From Candidatus Microgenomates bacterium (lineage in GTDB: Bacteria; Patescibacteriota; Microgenomatia; Levybacterales; UBA12049): a DNA stretch of 56,283 nt. Each line of letters opens with the position of its first letter. The first letter of the stretch is position 1. Position numbers and translations under genes: made by a program. The notes beneath the pieces are model-generated. The model was given only the letters and a program-made list of their open reading frames with translations. It ran no database searches and was not told where the DNA came from. Below, one piece after another: positions 40,440 to 48,721 of this stretch. The stretch is from assembly GCA_025451195.1 (NCBI GenBank), contig JANWKV010000038.1, positions 1 to 56,283 of the forward strand, written 5' to 3'.

Positions 40440-43400
40440 TTAATTACTTGGGTTCTTATGGATAAAAGAAGATATCTTGACCAGAATAGTTTTTATGAAG
40501 GGTTTTTCTTTGCTTACTAAAATTCCATAAATAAAAATGAGAACTACTAAAGATATGGTAAAAATAATATATTTTGCTGTTAGGTTTTGAGAAGGCGCTT
40601 TTGTTATATTTTTTACAACCTTTGATTCTTTTGCAATTGATAAGGTTTGGACACCAGATCTTCCATAAATTTCCGGTTCGTACATAAGCGATGCTGTTAC
40701 GGGCGGAACAATAAACGTCCCTTCCGAAACAACTCTTGCCCTATATGTATATGTTTGTTCCCCGGCTTTAATATTGTAAAGTGATAAAATCATTCCGTTT
40801 TCTGTAACTTGAGTATCCGAAACGCCAAAATTTGTATAATATTGGTCGGCTGTCTTATCAAAAGAGCTATTGTTAAAATTTTCGTTTATCGGCACCATTC
40901 CTGCCGGCAACTGGTCCTCAATAACCGCGTAATTATCGCTGGACTTTAAACCACCAACGGTAATCATTACTATAGCGGTATCTCCAACTCCAAGGGAATA
41001 TTGCGCTCCTTTTTCATTTACATATTCTCTTTTTACATAAAGTCCGTGATCTAATGCTTTTGCATTTTTATCTGTCCTTAATTGATTAACAATCAAGGTT
41101 TCATACAAATTACCGGAACCGTTTTTAGTTACCAAAACATTAAAATTATCGGATTTTATTGGAATTTTTACATCATTAATTTCCTGAGATGACGAATTAA
41201 CATCTCCGGATGTAATTGATTTATTATTTGAAGAAATAGAATAAGAATATTTTGGAGTTAACTCATTATTCGTTTTTGCAAAATCTGTTAATGCTCTTAT
41301 AACCTGAGAGGTTGCAAAAGTATTGGTCCAATAATCATAACTTCTGCTTTGAGAAAGATATCTTACTGCTTTTTGAATAAGCGTTTTATCCCCACCCGCC
41401 AAAAGCATTGCTCTTACCGCAAGTGCAGTTGAACCGTCTATTGATCCAAAATTTTGTTTTGTCCCTTGCTGCCAAAAAACAGAATCACCCTGACTTACTG
41501 CCATTTGAGTAAGCCTGTTTAAACCGTTAATTGTTGGGTCCGTAAAACCGCTTAGGTAATTCGTCATGACTTCAAGAGCCAAAATATCCGGACTAAGATT
41601 TGTATTGTCCGACAGCAAAGTTGAATTCTTATCTCCAAGAATTGCCAAGCCGTACATTTTGGCAATTTTATCCTCCATTGAATAATTTATTTCTTTACCC
41701 AAACTGTAATCATAATAGGTATTTGTTTTAAGAAAATTTTCTGCATTAGTTAAAATAGAATCATCAACTTTAGCGCCTGCATTTTTTGCGGCAACTAAAT
41801 ATTCAACAACATAAGCCGTAACGAATGGGTCAGATCTTCCTGAAAACCACCACGGCCATCCTCCGTCTCCCTCCTGAAGGCTGGACAGATTTTCTATTCC
41901 TTTTTGAATAATATTGTCAATATTTTTATCCTTCAAAGAATTTGCAAATAAATCAGGATTCGTTTTGGCAATTACAGCAGGCACAAATCTGCTAGTTGTT
42001 TGTTCAACACAACCGTACGGGTAGTTAATAAGATAATCCATTGCTGTTGGCAAAATCCCGACCAAGGTTGGGGAGAGAGATAGCGTAACGGAAGACTTAG
42101 ATCTATCCGAATCGGAATTTAGAGAAACGTTAAAGTCTTTAGTTCCCTCACCTGTCTGAGCTGTTTTCTCGGAAAATGCAAAAGATCTAATTGGAATTTG
42201 TTCGGTAACAATATCTCCTTTATTTTTGTCATTTACAGGTGTCGCCGAAAATACAATTTTTGCATTTGGATTTTCTTTTGTTGCTTTTATTTTCCAGTAA
42301 ACCTGTTCTATGCTATTTGATTTAACCAAATAATTGTTAAAGTTTTTACTTTCTATAGAACCACTGTCAAATGAAAGCTTTATATTAAAATTGGAATCCG
42401 AATTTGTAAAGTTTTCAACAAGAGCGGAAATTACGGCTTCATCGCCAACGCGAAGAATGTTTGGCAAAATTGGCCTGACAATATAATCTTTTGTTTCAAC
42501 AATGTCTATTGTTGTTTGTCCAACCTTTGTGTCTTGTGTATCTCCAACAGCAACAAGAGTCCAAGTGGTTAAATTATCAGGCAGAACAAAACTCACATTT
42601 GCATTTCCGGATGAGTCTGTATGAATTGACGGATTCCAGTAAGCCACGTCTTTAAAAACCGTCCTGCTTAACCCCTTTTGGTTATGGACCCAAATTCCGT
42701 TTGCGAAAAATGTATGGTAATTTTCTACTTCTAAATTATAAACTTTAAATTTGCCCGCCTGCCATTCAATTGACGACACTGGGAATATTTTTCCATCAGA
42801 AAACGTTAACTTATCTCCAATAGAAATATCTCCGGCCTGAATCCAGGAATTGTTTACAAACAAAATATGATCAGGTGTTATTTTTAAGTTTCCATTAATT
42901 ATTAAATAACCCGGATCAATAGCAGAATATATCTTTGTAACTCTTGCCTTAATCTTGTGTAAAGCTCCTGTACTGCTTGTTAAAACATAATCTCCTACTT
43001 TTACATCTTCGATATTTTTTGTACTTCCGTTTGCCATTAGAATTTTTGTGCCCGGGGCAAAACATCCGCCTCCACCACCCGGCTGGTAAGTTTGTATCGC
43101 TTGAAGAGAATGTGCAGTTTGTGTGTAATTATATCTTTCATGCCAAAATGTATCAAAAATGTCACCGAGTTTAGAATCGGATAATTCATATAGTGCCTTG
43201 TCAACAGACCAAAATGTAACTTCGGCAGAAACAGGGTTACCCGTATAATCTTTTGTCTGTATCTTTACATTAACCGTATCCCCCGGCCCATATTTTTTAC
43301 TATCCGGAAAAACGTTTATTAGCAATCTTTTTTCATTAGGAGAAACATGAAGCTGCGTGTTACCGGAATCCAAATCCGAAGAGGAAAAACTGGAAACTAC

Positions 43401-45500
43401 GGCAAACATGTCCGGAATATCCGTATCTTTAAGGGGTATGTCAACTTTTGCCGTTTTACCGCTTAAATGAACTACCTGAAACCCGTCAACTCTTGCTCTC
43501 TCCAAAGATAAGAATATATCTCTATCTGCTATCGATGAGTATATTGTTAAATGCGCTGTGTCTGTAGGAAGATAAGATTGTTTATCCGCAACTACCGAAA
43601 TATTGTTTGTCTGGCCGTTAACCGTATAAGATGTGTCTTCCGAAGAAACATATGAATAAAATGCCTTTGAAATTGTATTTCCTATACCATCCTGCCCTTG
43701 TACCGTTATTGTATAAGATCCTACCTTTGTTGGTGTAAAAGAAATAGTTGTGTTACCGCTACTATCTGTAGTTCCGGTAACGCTTGGCAAATCTTCTTCT
43801 TCCTTTTTATAACTTGGGTACTTCTGATTTGGGTCGTATGTTATAATCCAGTTTTCCCTGTGAATTTTTGCCGTAAGCCCAATACTACTCACTTTGCCAT
43901 TTCTGTAAGCCACAAGAGAAATTGGTAAATTTATTTGAGTCCCAACATTTGACGAGTAATCCGAATCTTTTCTGTAAATACCATATTCACCCGCATAAAC
44001 AATAATATTTTTATCAGCATATGGCGGCTCTTGCGAACCGTCATCCAATGTTGCCTCAATTGTAAATATTTGGGACTTTCCATCATTTCCTTTAAGTTTT
44101 GTATCAAGTTGTATTGTAGCTTCTCCCCTGTTGTTTAATACAGCTGTACCTTCTAAAACTTTTTGGCTTTCGCCATATGAATAAGGACTTGAATACCAGA
44201 AGTTGTTTAAAAAATTTCCGGATAAATTTTTTTGATCCTGAAGATATTCATACTCGTAATAACTCGCGGATGTTATTAAGTATTTTACTTTTTGCCCAAT
44301 GAGTGGCTGTCCGGAAAAATATGTACCGTTTATAGTAAATGATGTTTTATCGCCCGAAATGTATTCCGTCTTAGGAATCGTTAAAGTTATGTAAGACTGC
44401 GGCTTTTTATAATATTCGACATCAAAAGAAACGTAGTTAGAGCTGTAATCTCCATCGTAGTAAGTCGAACTGTTATCCTGCTGATCAAGGGTAATTGTCA
44501 AATAGTAATATCCTACATTTATATCCGAAGGCAATTGGAATTGACCATCTAAAGTCCCGTCTGCTGAAACCGGAATTGATTTTTCATATAATGTATTGTT
44601 TGCCTGGAAATCTGAAGTAATTTTAACTGTTGCATTACCTGTGGGGATTGAATAAACGGCATCGTCATCGTCTCTTATGATTGCTTTAAAATATACTGTG
44701 TCCCCCGGCTTATAAAGAGGTCTGTCTGTAAATATAAAATATTTTGAATTTTGAGTTTTTGAAGCAAATGACGTATATGAGTAACCCGTATTCAAATACT
44801 TTAGATTTATCGGTACAATAGCCCTGTCATCACTTTGAGCAATTAACGCTACGTCTATATCCGATGAAATATTCGTATGGGCGATTCCATTATTATCAAA
44901 GTTTACTCTTTGTAATTCTTTTCTGGAGTTTTCAAGGTTGTAAAGAATTACTTGAGCATTTGTTATACTTCTTTTTGTTTTATAATCCTGACCCCAAAAT
45001 ATAATTTCATTATTCCCTTCTTTTGCCAAAACCCCCAAATTTGATCTAACTACAAAAGCATCCGTATTTATCCCATTTATATTTATTTTTACGTACCAAA
45101 TACCTGTATTGTCCAGTGGGAGAAGTATTTTGCTTTGCGAATTATTTGAAGTGTTTATTTGTTGATAAAAAGTTTTAATAAAAGTTATTTTCGATGGATC
45201 AGGTGTTTTTTGTATCTGTTGACCTTTACTGTCATGGGTTAAATAATCCAAAACAGCATCATCATTTGATTTATATAAATCCACCTTTGCGTTTCCGGAT
45301 ATTTGGTATCCCCCTACAGAAATTGAAGGCTCGCCGGTTGACGCAAGGGAAATAACTCCTCCGGTACTGGAAGATTGCCCATTTGAGTTTGAATAAATGT
45401 AAATTTGTCCGTGAGCTTGCTGCCTAAACTTTGATACAAAAAGGAAAATGCTCCCAAAAACTAAGCAAATTGCTAATAGAAGAATGAAACGGAATTTCAT
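40440..45500 (-). CDS. Alpha-2-macroglobulin family surface protein with an inserted Hint domain
   Basis: 1686 residues. Signal sequence (1-32), MG-type beta domains, then YYFTDRPLYKPGDTVYFKAI-type signature (TDRPLYKPGDTVYFKAI at about 258-274), and MG repeats to about 800. A Gly-rich GGGGG precedes a Hint domain (813-940, see separate entry). Standard A2M sequence resumes (DVAYWNPSIHTDSSGN, then LPDNLTTWTLVAV), followed by the thioester motif YPYGCVEQ (Cys1164-Gln1167) and a C-terminal membrane helix near the end. Bacterial A2Ms trap proteases. It is membrane-anchored and faces out. No penicillin-binding protein partner is adjacent. Confidence 0.92.
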   Translation of the reverse strand: MKFRFILLLAICLVFGSIFLFVSKFRQQAHGQIYIYSNSNGQSSSTGGVISLASTGEPSISVGGYQISGNAKVDLYKSNDDAVLDYLTHDSKGQQIQKTPDPSKITFIKTFYQQINTSNNSQSKILLPLDNTGIWYVKININGINTDAFVVRSNLGVLAKEGNNEIIFWGQDYKTKRSITNAQVILYNLENSRKELQRVNFDNNGIAHTNISSDIDVALIAQSDDRAIVPINLKYLNTGYSYTSFASKTQNSKYFIFTDRPLYKPGDTVYFKAIIRDDDDAVYSIPTGNATVKITSDFQANNTLYEKSIPVSADGTLDGQFQLPSDINVGYYYLTITLDQQDNSSTYYDGDYSSNYVSFDVEYYKKPQSYITLTIPKTEYISGDKTSFTINGTYFSGQPLIGQKVKYLITSASYYEYEYLQDQKNLSGNFLNNFWYSSPYSYGESQKVLEGTAVLNNRGEATIQLDTKLKGNDGKSQIFTIEATLDDGSQEPPYADKNIIVYAGEYGIYRKDSDYSSNVGTQINLPISLVAYRNGKVSSIGLTAKIHRENWIITYDPNQKYPSYKKEEEDLPSVTGTTDSSGNTTISFTPTKVGSYTITVQGQDGIGNTISKAFYSYVSSEDTSYTVNGQTNNISVVADKQSYLPTDTAHLTIYSSIADRDIFLSLERARVDGFQVVHLSGKTAKVDIPLKDTDIPDMFAVVSSFSSSDLDSGNTQLHVSPNEKRLLINVFPDSKKYGPGDTVNVKIQTKDYTGNPVSAEVTFWSVDKALYELSDSKLGDIFDTFWHERYNYTQTAHSLQAIQTYQPGGGGGCFAPGTKILMANGSTKNIEDVKVGDYVLTSSTGALHKIKARVTKIYSAIDPGYLIINGNLKITPDHILFVNNSWIQAGDISIGDKLTFSDGKIFPVSSIEWQAGKFKVYNLEVENYHTFFANGIWVHNQKGLSRTVFKDVAYWNPSIHTDSSGNANVSFVLPDNLTTWTLVAVGDTQDTKVGQTTIDIVETKDYIVRPILPNILRVGDEAVISALVENFTNSDSNFNIKLSFDSGSIESKNFNNYLVKSNSIEQVYWKIKATKENPNAKIVFSATPVNDKNKGDIVTEQIPIRSFAFSEKTAQTGEGTKDFNVSLNSDSDRSKSSVTLSLSPTLVGILPTAMDYLINYPYGCVEQTTSRFVPAVIAKTNPDLFANSLKDKNIDNIIQKGIENLSSLQEGDGGWPWWFSGRSDPFVTAYVVEYLVAAKNAGAKVDDSILTNAENFLKTNTYYDYSLGKEINYSMEDKIAKMYGLAILGDKNSTLLSDNTNLSPDILALEVMTNYLSGFTDPTINGLNRLTQMAVSQGDSVFWQQGTKQNFGSIDGSTALAVRAMLLAGGDKTLIQKAVRYLSQSRSYDYWTNTFATSQVIRALTDFAKTNNELTPKYSYSISSNNKSITSGDVNSSSQEINDVKIPIKSDNFNVLVTKNGSGNLYETLIVNQLRTDKNAKALDHGLYVKREYVNEKGAQYSLGVGDTAIVMITVGGLKSSDNYAVIEDQLPAGMVPINENFNNSSFDKTADQYYTNFGVSDTQVTENGMILSLYNIKAGEQTYTYRARVVSEGTFIVPPVTASLMYEPEIYGRSGVQTLSIAKESKVVKNITKAPSQNLTAKYIIFTISLVVLIFIYGILVSKEKPFIKTILVKISSFIHKNPSN
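42681..43064 (-). other. Hint (intein/hedgehog-like) domain within the A2M, at the bait-region position
   Basis: Codes for residues 813-940: starts CFAPGTKILMANG, continues IEDVKVGDYVLTS, has the B-block ITPDHILFV (TxxH) and ends YNLEVENYHTFFANG then IWVHN. Cys813 and His939-Asn940 are the expected catalytic residues. The next residue is Gln, not Cys, Ser or Thr, so classical splicing is unlikely; bacterial-intein-like or cleavage chemistry is more probable. There is no homing endonuclease. Removing the domain joins GGGGG to QKGLSRTVFKDVAYWNP, the normal A2M bait-flank sequence. Confidence 0.85.
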
Positions 45501-45605
45501 TTCTTAATTCTTATGAAAATTAATTTTTATAATCAACCCTATTTACAGTAAACCAGTAACAATAAAAATTTGCAATATACTTAAAAGAATACTAAGATAA
45601 TCTTC

Positions 45606-46271
45606 ATGAAGATTTTAGATGTCTACGAAAAATACGAAATAACTCCCCTTTTACAGCTCCATCAACTGCGGGCAGCATCTGTTGGGGAATATATTACCAA
45701 GCACTGGAATAAAAAAAAAGAAATTGATAAAGATGCTGTTATTCAAACGCTTCTCCTCCATGATATGGGCAACATTATAAAATTTGACCTGACAAATACT
45801 TCTAAACTTCTAGGTGATGAGATGAAAAATATTGGCCACTGGAGAAATATACAAAAAAAATTTATAGAAAAATACGGTACAAACGAACATGAAGCAACCT
45901 ATGAAATCGGTAAAGAAATTGGAGTTAATAAAACAGTTGAAAATCTTCTTTCACAACTTAAGAGCACGCAAAATGCAGCTGAAGGGAACGATTTTAACCT
46001 TAAAATCTGTTTCTATTCTGATTTGCGCAGCGCACCATTTGGAGTTGTAAATGTTAATAAACGGTTTGATGATTTGATTGAAAGATATAAAGGCCGTGAT
46101 CACCCAATTGCCGATTTAGAAAGAACCGAAAATAATAGAAAATATACACACTATATAGAAAATCAATTACAGAAATTTGTAAGTTTTGATCTTGAATCGA
46201 TCAGTGGCGAAAAAATTGCTAAAAATATGGAAGATTTAAAAACTTACAATCTCCCAATCCTTAATTCTTAA
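45606..46271 (+). CDS. HD-domain phosphohydrolase-like protein
   Basis: 221 residues with LQLHQLRAASVGEYIT at the start and LLLHDMGNIIKFDL (the HD metal pair), plus a later Glu/His region (NEHEATYEIGKEIG). HD proteins hydrolyse phosphate esters such as nucleotides. The family of substrates is not determinable here. Soluble, no signal. Divergent from the A2M gene, with 105 bases between them. It ends just before a heptamer repeat array. Confidence 0.85.
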   Translation: MKILDVYEKYEITPLLQLHQLRAASVGEYITKHWNKKKEIDKDAVIQTLLLHDMGNIIKFDLTNTSKLLGDEMKNIGHWRNIQKKFIEKYGTNEHEATYEIGKEIGVNKTVENLLSQLKSTQNAAEGNDFNLKICFYSDLRSAPFGVVNVNKRFDDLIERYKGRDHPIADLERTENNRKYTHYIENQLQKFVSFDLESISGEKIAKNMEDLKTYNLPILNS

Positions 46272-46273
46272 TT

Positions 46274-46355
46274 CTTGTCTCTTGTCTCTTGTCTCTTGTC
46301 TCTTGTCTCTTGTCTCTTGTCTCTTGTCTCTTGTCTCTTGTCTCTTGTCTCTTGT
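46274..46355 (+). repeat. Heptamer tandem array, (CTTGTCT) x 11 plus five bases
   Basis: Eleven perfect copies of CTTGTCT (46274-46350) followed by CTTGT. It starts three bases after the HD stop codon and ends just before the stop codon of the DUF1059 gene on the other strand. Perfect repetition implies recent expansion by slipped-strand replication. It lies between convergent genes and in neither coding region. Confidence 0.97.
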
Positions 46356-46358
46356 AAA

Positions 46359-46532
46359 TTATACTTCTTTTATCTTAGCTTGGATTTCCTCATCTGCCGC
46401 GTCCAAACTGTGTTTGTTTTTAGCATGCATTTTTAAAACCATTACTAATTCGTCTTTATCACGTCCTTTAATTGTAAATCCGCAAGCCACATCGTCACAC
46501 GAAACCTGGTACATTTTATTTCCCTCATCCAT
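46359..46532 (-). CDS. DUF1059 family small protein
   Basis: 57 residues from ATG 46530-46532. It contains MYQVSCDDVACGFTIKGRDK, LVMVLKMHAKNKHS and a terminal Glu/Ile-rich helix. This is the DUF1059 pattern (small, two Cys, a central His-Lys helix) found in many bacteria and archaea. A good ribosome site, GGAGGTGA (46538-46545), supports the start. Function unknown; a possible metal-binding role through the Cys and His residues is only a guess. Confidence 0.85.
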   Translation of the reverse strand: MDEGNKMYQVSCDDVACGFTIKGRDKDELVMVLKMHAKNKHSLDAADEEIQAKIKEV

Positions 46533-46648
46533 TTATATCACCTCCCTTTGCTAGAAATACTTAACGAACATTTAGTGAGTTTTAGTATTTCTGCATCCGC
46601 CGATAAACACAGCATGAGGCGTATACGAATAGTATTAAAAGCCGAATG

Positions 46649-47068
46649 CTAGATTACTGCAGGATCTTCCTTTTTCCCTGATTTGAAATCCAAAGAAATA
46701 GAATTTATACAATACCTTTTTCCTGTTTCCGTTGGACCGTCGTCAAAAATATGCCCTAAATGGCTTCCGCAATTTGCACATAAAACTTCTGTTCTGTGCA
46801 TAAAAAGAGAGTTATCTTCGCGGAATTCAACAGCCCCTTTTAAAGATTTGTCAAAGGACGGCCATCCGCAGTCGGAATCAAATTTGGTGTCTGAAGAAAA
46901 CAAATTTGCCCCGCATGCACCACATACATACATTCCGCTCTCAAAATTTTGATAAAACTTACCGGTGCCGGGCATCTCTGTCCCCTTTTCTCTCAAGACC
47001 TTATATTGTTCGTCTGTCAATTTTTTCTTCCAATAATCTTCCGGTTTATTTTTAAAATCATCTGACAT
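46649..47068 (-). CDS. msrB: Peptide-methionine (R)-S-oxide reductase
   Basis: 139 residues. MsrB features: [20 protein letters not shown], zinc-binding Cys in [18 protein letters not shown] and [14 protein letters not shown], the block [14 protein letters not shown], and the catalytic [11 protein letters not shown]. It repairs oxidised methionine in proteins with thioredoxin. Length is normal for cytosolic MsrB. The start is 21 bases from the divergent small membrane gene. It agrees with an oxidant-exposed lifestyle, together with the GAF protein near 54 kb. Confidence 0.96.
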   Translation of the reverse strand: MSDDFKNKPEDYWKKKLTDEQYKVLREKGTEMPGTGKFYQNFESGMYVCGACGANLFSSDTKFDSDCGWPSFDKSLKGAVEFREDNSLFMHRTEVLCANCGSHLGHIFDDGPTETGKRYCINSISLDFKSGKKEDPAVI

Positions 47069-47089
47069 ATTATTAGTATAACAACAATC

Positions 47090-47206
47090 ATGAAAAAACG
47101 GAACTATTCTTGGACAGAAATGATTTTAATAGGACTTGGGGTTTTGGGCATTGGATTTATAATTGCAATTATCGGATATTCGCTTTCAAATTTTGTTGCT
47201 AAATAG
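47090..47206 (+). CDS. Small single-pass membrane protein (38 residues)
   Basis: ATG 47090 to TAG 47206: a short charged start ([11 protein letters not shown]) and one hydrophobic helix ([20 protein letters not shown]) ending SNFVAK. No ribosome site is obvious. It precedes the FKBP gene by 14 bases in the same direction, so cotranscription is likely. Too short for family assignment. Confidence 0.5.
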   Translation: MKKRNYSWTEMILIGLGVLGIGFIIAIIGYSLSNFVAK

Positions 47207-47220
47207 TATAATTTGTTTTT

Positions 47221-47583
47221 ATGACAGATAAAAATTCCAAATTAAAAATCGAAGATATAAAAGTAGGTAAGGGAGACGGAGTAAAAGACGGTGATACGGT
47301 TGTAATTCACTATACAGGCTGGCTGGAAGATCCTTCGGCTCCCGGCTCAGGACAAGTTGGTGCAAAATTTGACAGCAGTAAAGACCGGCGACTGCCCTTT
47401 GAAGTAAAAATCGGAGTTGGTTATGTTATACAAGGTTGGGATTTGGGAGTTATTGGTATGAAAAAAGGCGGAAAACGAAAATTAACTATTCCTTATGAAA
47501 TGGGTTATGGAAAATACGGCACAGATGGAATACCTGGTTTTGCAACTTTAATTTTTGAACTTGAACTTCTTAAGATAAAGTAA
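47221..47583 (+). CDS. FKBP-type peptidyl-prolyl cis-trans isomerase
   Basis: 120 residues, a single FKBP domain: DGDTVVIHYTGWLEDPSAPG, KFDSSKDRRLPFEVKIGVGY, VIQGWDLGVIGMKKGGKRKL, TIPYEMGYGKYG and the ending FELELLKIK. It catalyses prolyl isomerisation in folding. No signal peptide or anchor is present, so it is cytosolic. It follows the 38-residue membrane protein and is convergent with the unknown membrane protein at 47584. Confidence 0.95.
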   Translation: MTDKNSKLKIEDIKVGKGDGVKDGDTVVIHYTGWLEDPSAPGSGQVGAKFDSSKDRRLPFEVKIGVGYVIQGWDLGVIGMKKGGKRKLTIPYEMGYGKYGTDGIPGFATLIFELELLKIK

Positions 47584-48162
47584 TTATTTATAAGAGGATA
47601 AATCAATAGGACTGCTTACAAAAACTCCGATTTTGAATTGACAAGGACATTGAGAATTTGCTGGGCCGTTTTTCATGAGGGTAAGATTACTGTAATCATA
47701 CATAAGAATAAGTTTGTGGTTTGCGTCTAAAGGCTTAGAATATCCCCAGACCTCCCCTGTTGGGCTGCTCGCAACCAATACCGATTTGTCCTCGTGCCAT
47801 TTTCCGCTTAAAAGAATTTGTTTATTTTCCAAATCTGCCGCGGATATATTATTTTGCGAAGTAAATGTTCCCTCCTGCAATTCACCGGAAATTTTAATGC
47901 TGTCATACTGTTTTTCAGATTTATTATCGTTTGCGAAGGGATAATACAATTGTTGGTAGGGCTTTTTCTTATCCCACTGGATATTTAATTCAGGATTAAT
48001 ATATTCTGCTTGCTCAAGTGGTAAATCCACATTTGAAGCTGTAGATCTTACTGGGGAGAAAATCTTTTGCTGATTATCTATTGATAAATAAATTTTTAGA
48101 ACCGTTAAAATTACAGTAAATAGAATAATGAAAAAAATAAACAACAGAAGTAACTTTTTCAC
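47584..48162 (-). CDS. Membrane-anchored protein of unknown function
   Basis: About 192 residues from a GTG at 48162. The longer frame upstream belongs to the methyltransferase tail. One helix (about 3-27), then an external part with KQYDSIKISGELQEGTFTSQ, NKQILLSGKWHEDKSVLVAS and a Cys pair (SQCPCQF). No family recognised. Its stop is adjacent to the FKBP stop on the other strand (convergent). It begins eight bases after the methyltransferase stop. Confidence 0.65.
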   Translation of the reverse strand: MKKLLLLFIFFIILFTVILTVLKIYLSIDNQQKIFSPVRSTASNVDLPLEQAEYINPELNIQWDKKKPYQQLYYPFANDNKSEKQYDSIKISGELQEGTFTSQNNISAADLENKQILLSGKWHEDKSVLVASSPTGEVWGYSKPLDANHKLILMYDYSNLTLMKNGPANSQCPCQFKIGVFVSSPIDLSSYK

Positions 48163-48169
48163 TAGATAA

Positions 48170-48690
48170 TTATATCTTATCTGATCTATAAAGAAATACA
48201 AAATTATCTGTTTTTGCTGGCTCCCAGGTTTTAAATGAATAAGCATTAGAAATTACTCTCGCCGATTTTTTTACTTCTTTTTTTAATTTTTTTTCAAGTC
48301 TTTTCATAATATACGAAATTCCATAAACCGTAATAACATCAAACTTGGAGAAGTCTTCATTCCAAAAATTTTTCCAATGTATAAATGCATTTTTAGAAAC
48401 TCCCGCTTTATGAATTTTATCTTTGACAGTAAAACATAAAAAGGATTAATTTCATATCCGTGTGCTATCGCTCCTTTTTTTGCCATGGCAATCACAATTC
48501 TGCCGTCACCAGATCCCAAATCTAAAGTTTTTTTACCTCTTTTTATATTTGCAAATGCAATTATTTGATCTAAACTTTCAGGAACAATTCCTAAATACGG
48601 AGCTCCAGTAAAAATAGAAATGACGAGAAAAAATAAAAAAATTGCAAGACAACAAGACAAGAGAATAAAAAAAATAAAAAGGAATATCAT
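48170..48690 (-). pseudogene. Membrane-anchored class I methyltransferase, frameshifted
   Basis: The first frame gives an N-terminal helix (MIFLFIFFILLSCCLAIFLF), then TLDLGSGDGRIVIAMAKKGA and HGYEINPF. It then degenerates. Another frame continues LCFTVKDKIHKAGVSKNAFI, HWKNFWNEDFSKFD and MKRLEKKLKKEVKKSARVIS, ending FVFLYRSDKI at TAA 48170-48172. The paralog at 21755 shows the correct order (DKDFW ... MGRLEKKLKTELKPGARVLL). A single missing T in the T5 run (A5 at 48438-48442 on the plus strand) explains the break. Real mutation or homopolymer error cannot be distinguished. Confidence 0.85.
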
Positions 48691-48721
48691 TTATTAAAAT
48701 TTGTAGTATTTGTTTATTGGA

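Noticed and set aside
42681-43064. Hint domain as a standard splicing intein or as a mobile homing element
   Set aside because: No homing endonuclease is present and the residue after HN is Gln rather than Cys, Ser or Thr; it is also at a functional position of the host protein.
46274-46355. The repeat array as a CRISPR
   Set aside because: Units are seven bases, contiguous and without spacers, and no cas genes are nearby.
46282-46554. A 90-codon frame rich in Ser, Leu, Cys and Val across the heptamer array
   Set aside because: It is only the translation of the repeats followed by the antisense of the DUF1059 gene; the real gene there is on the minus strand.
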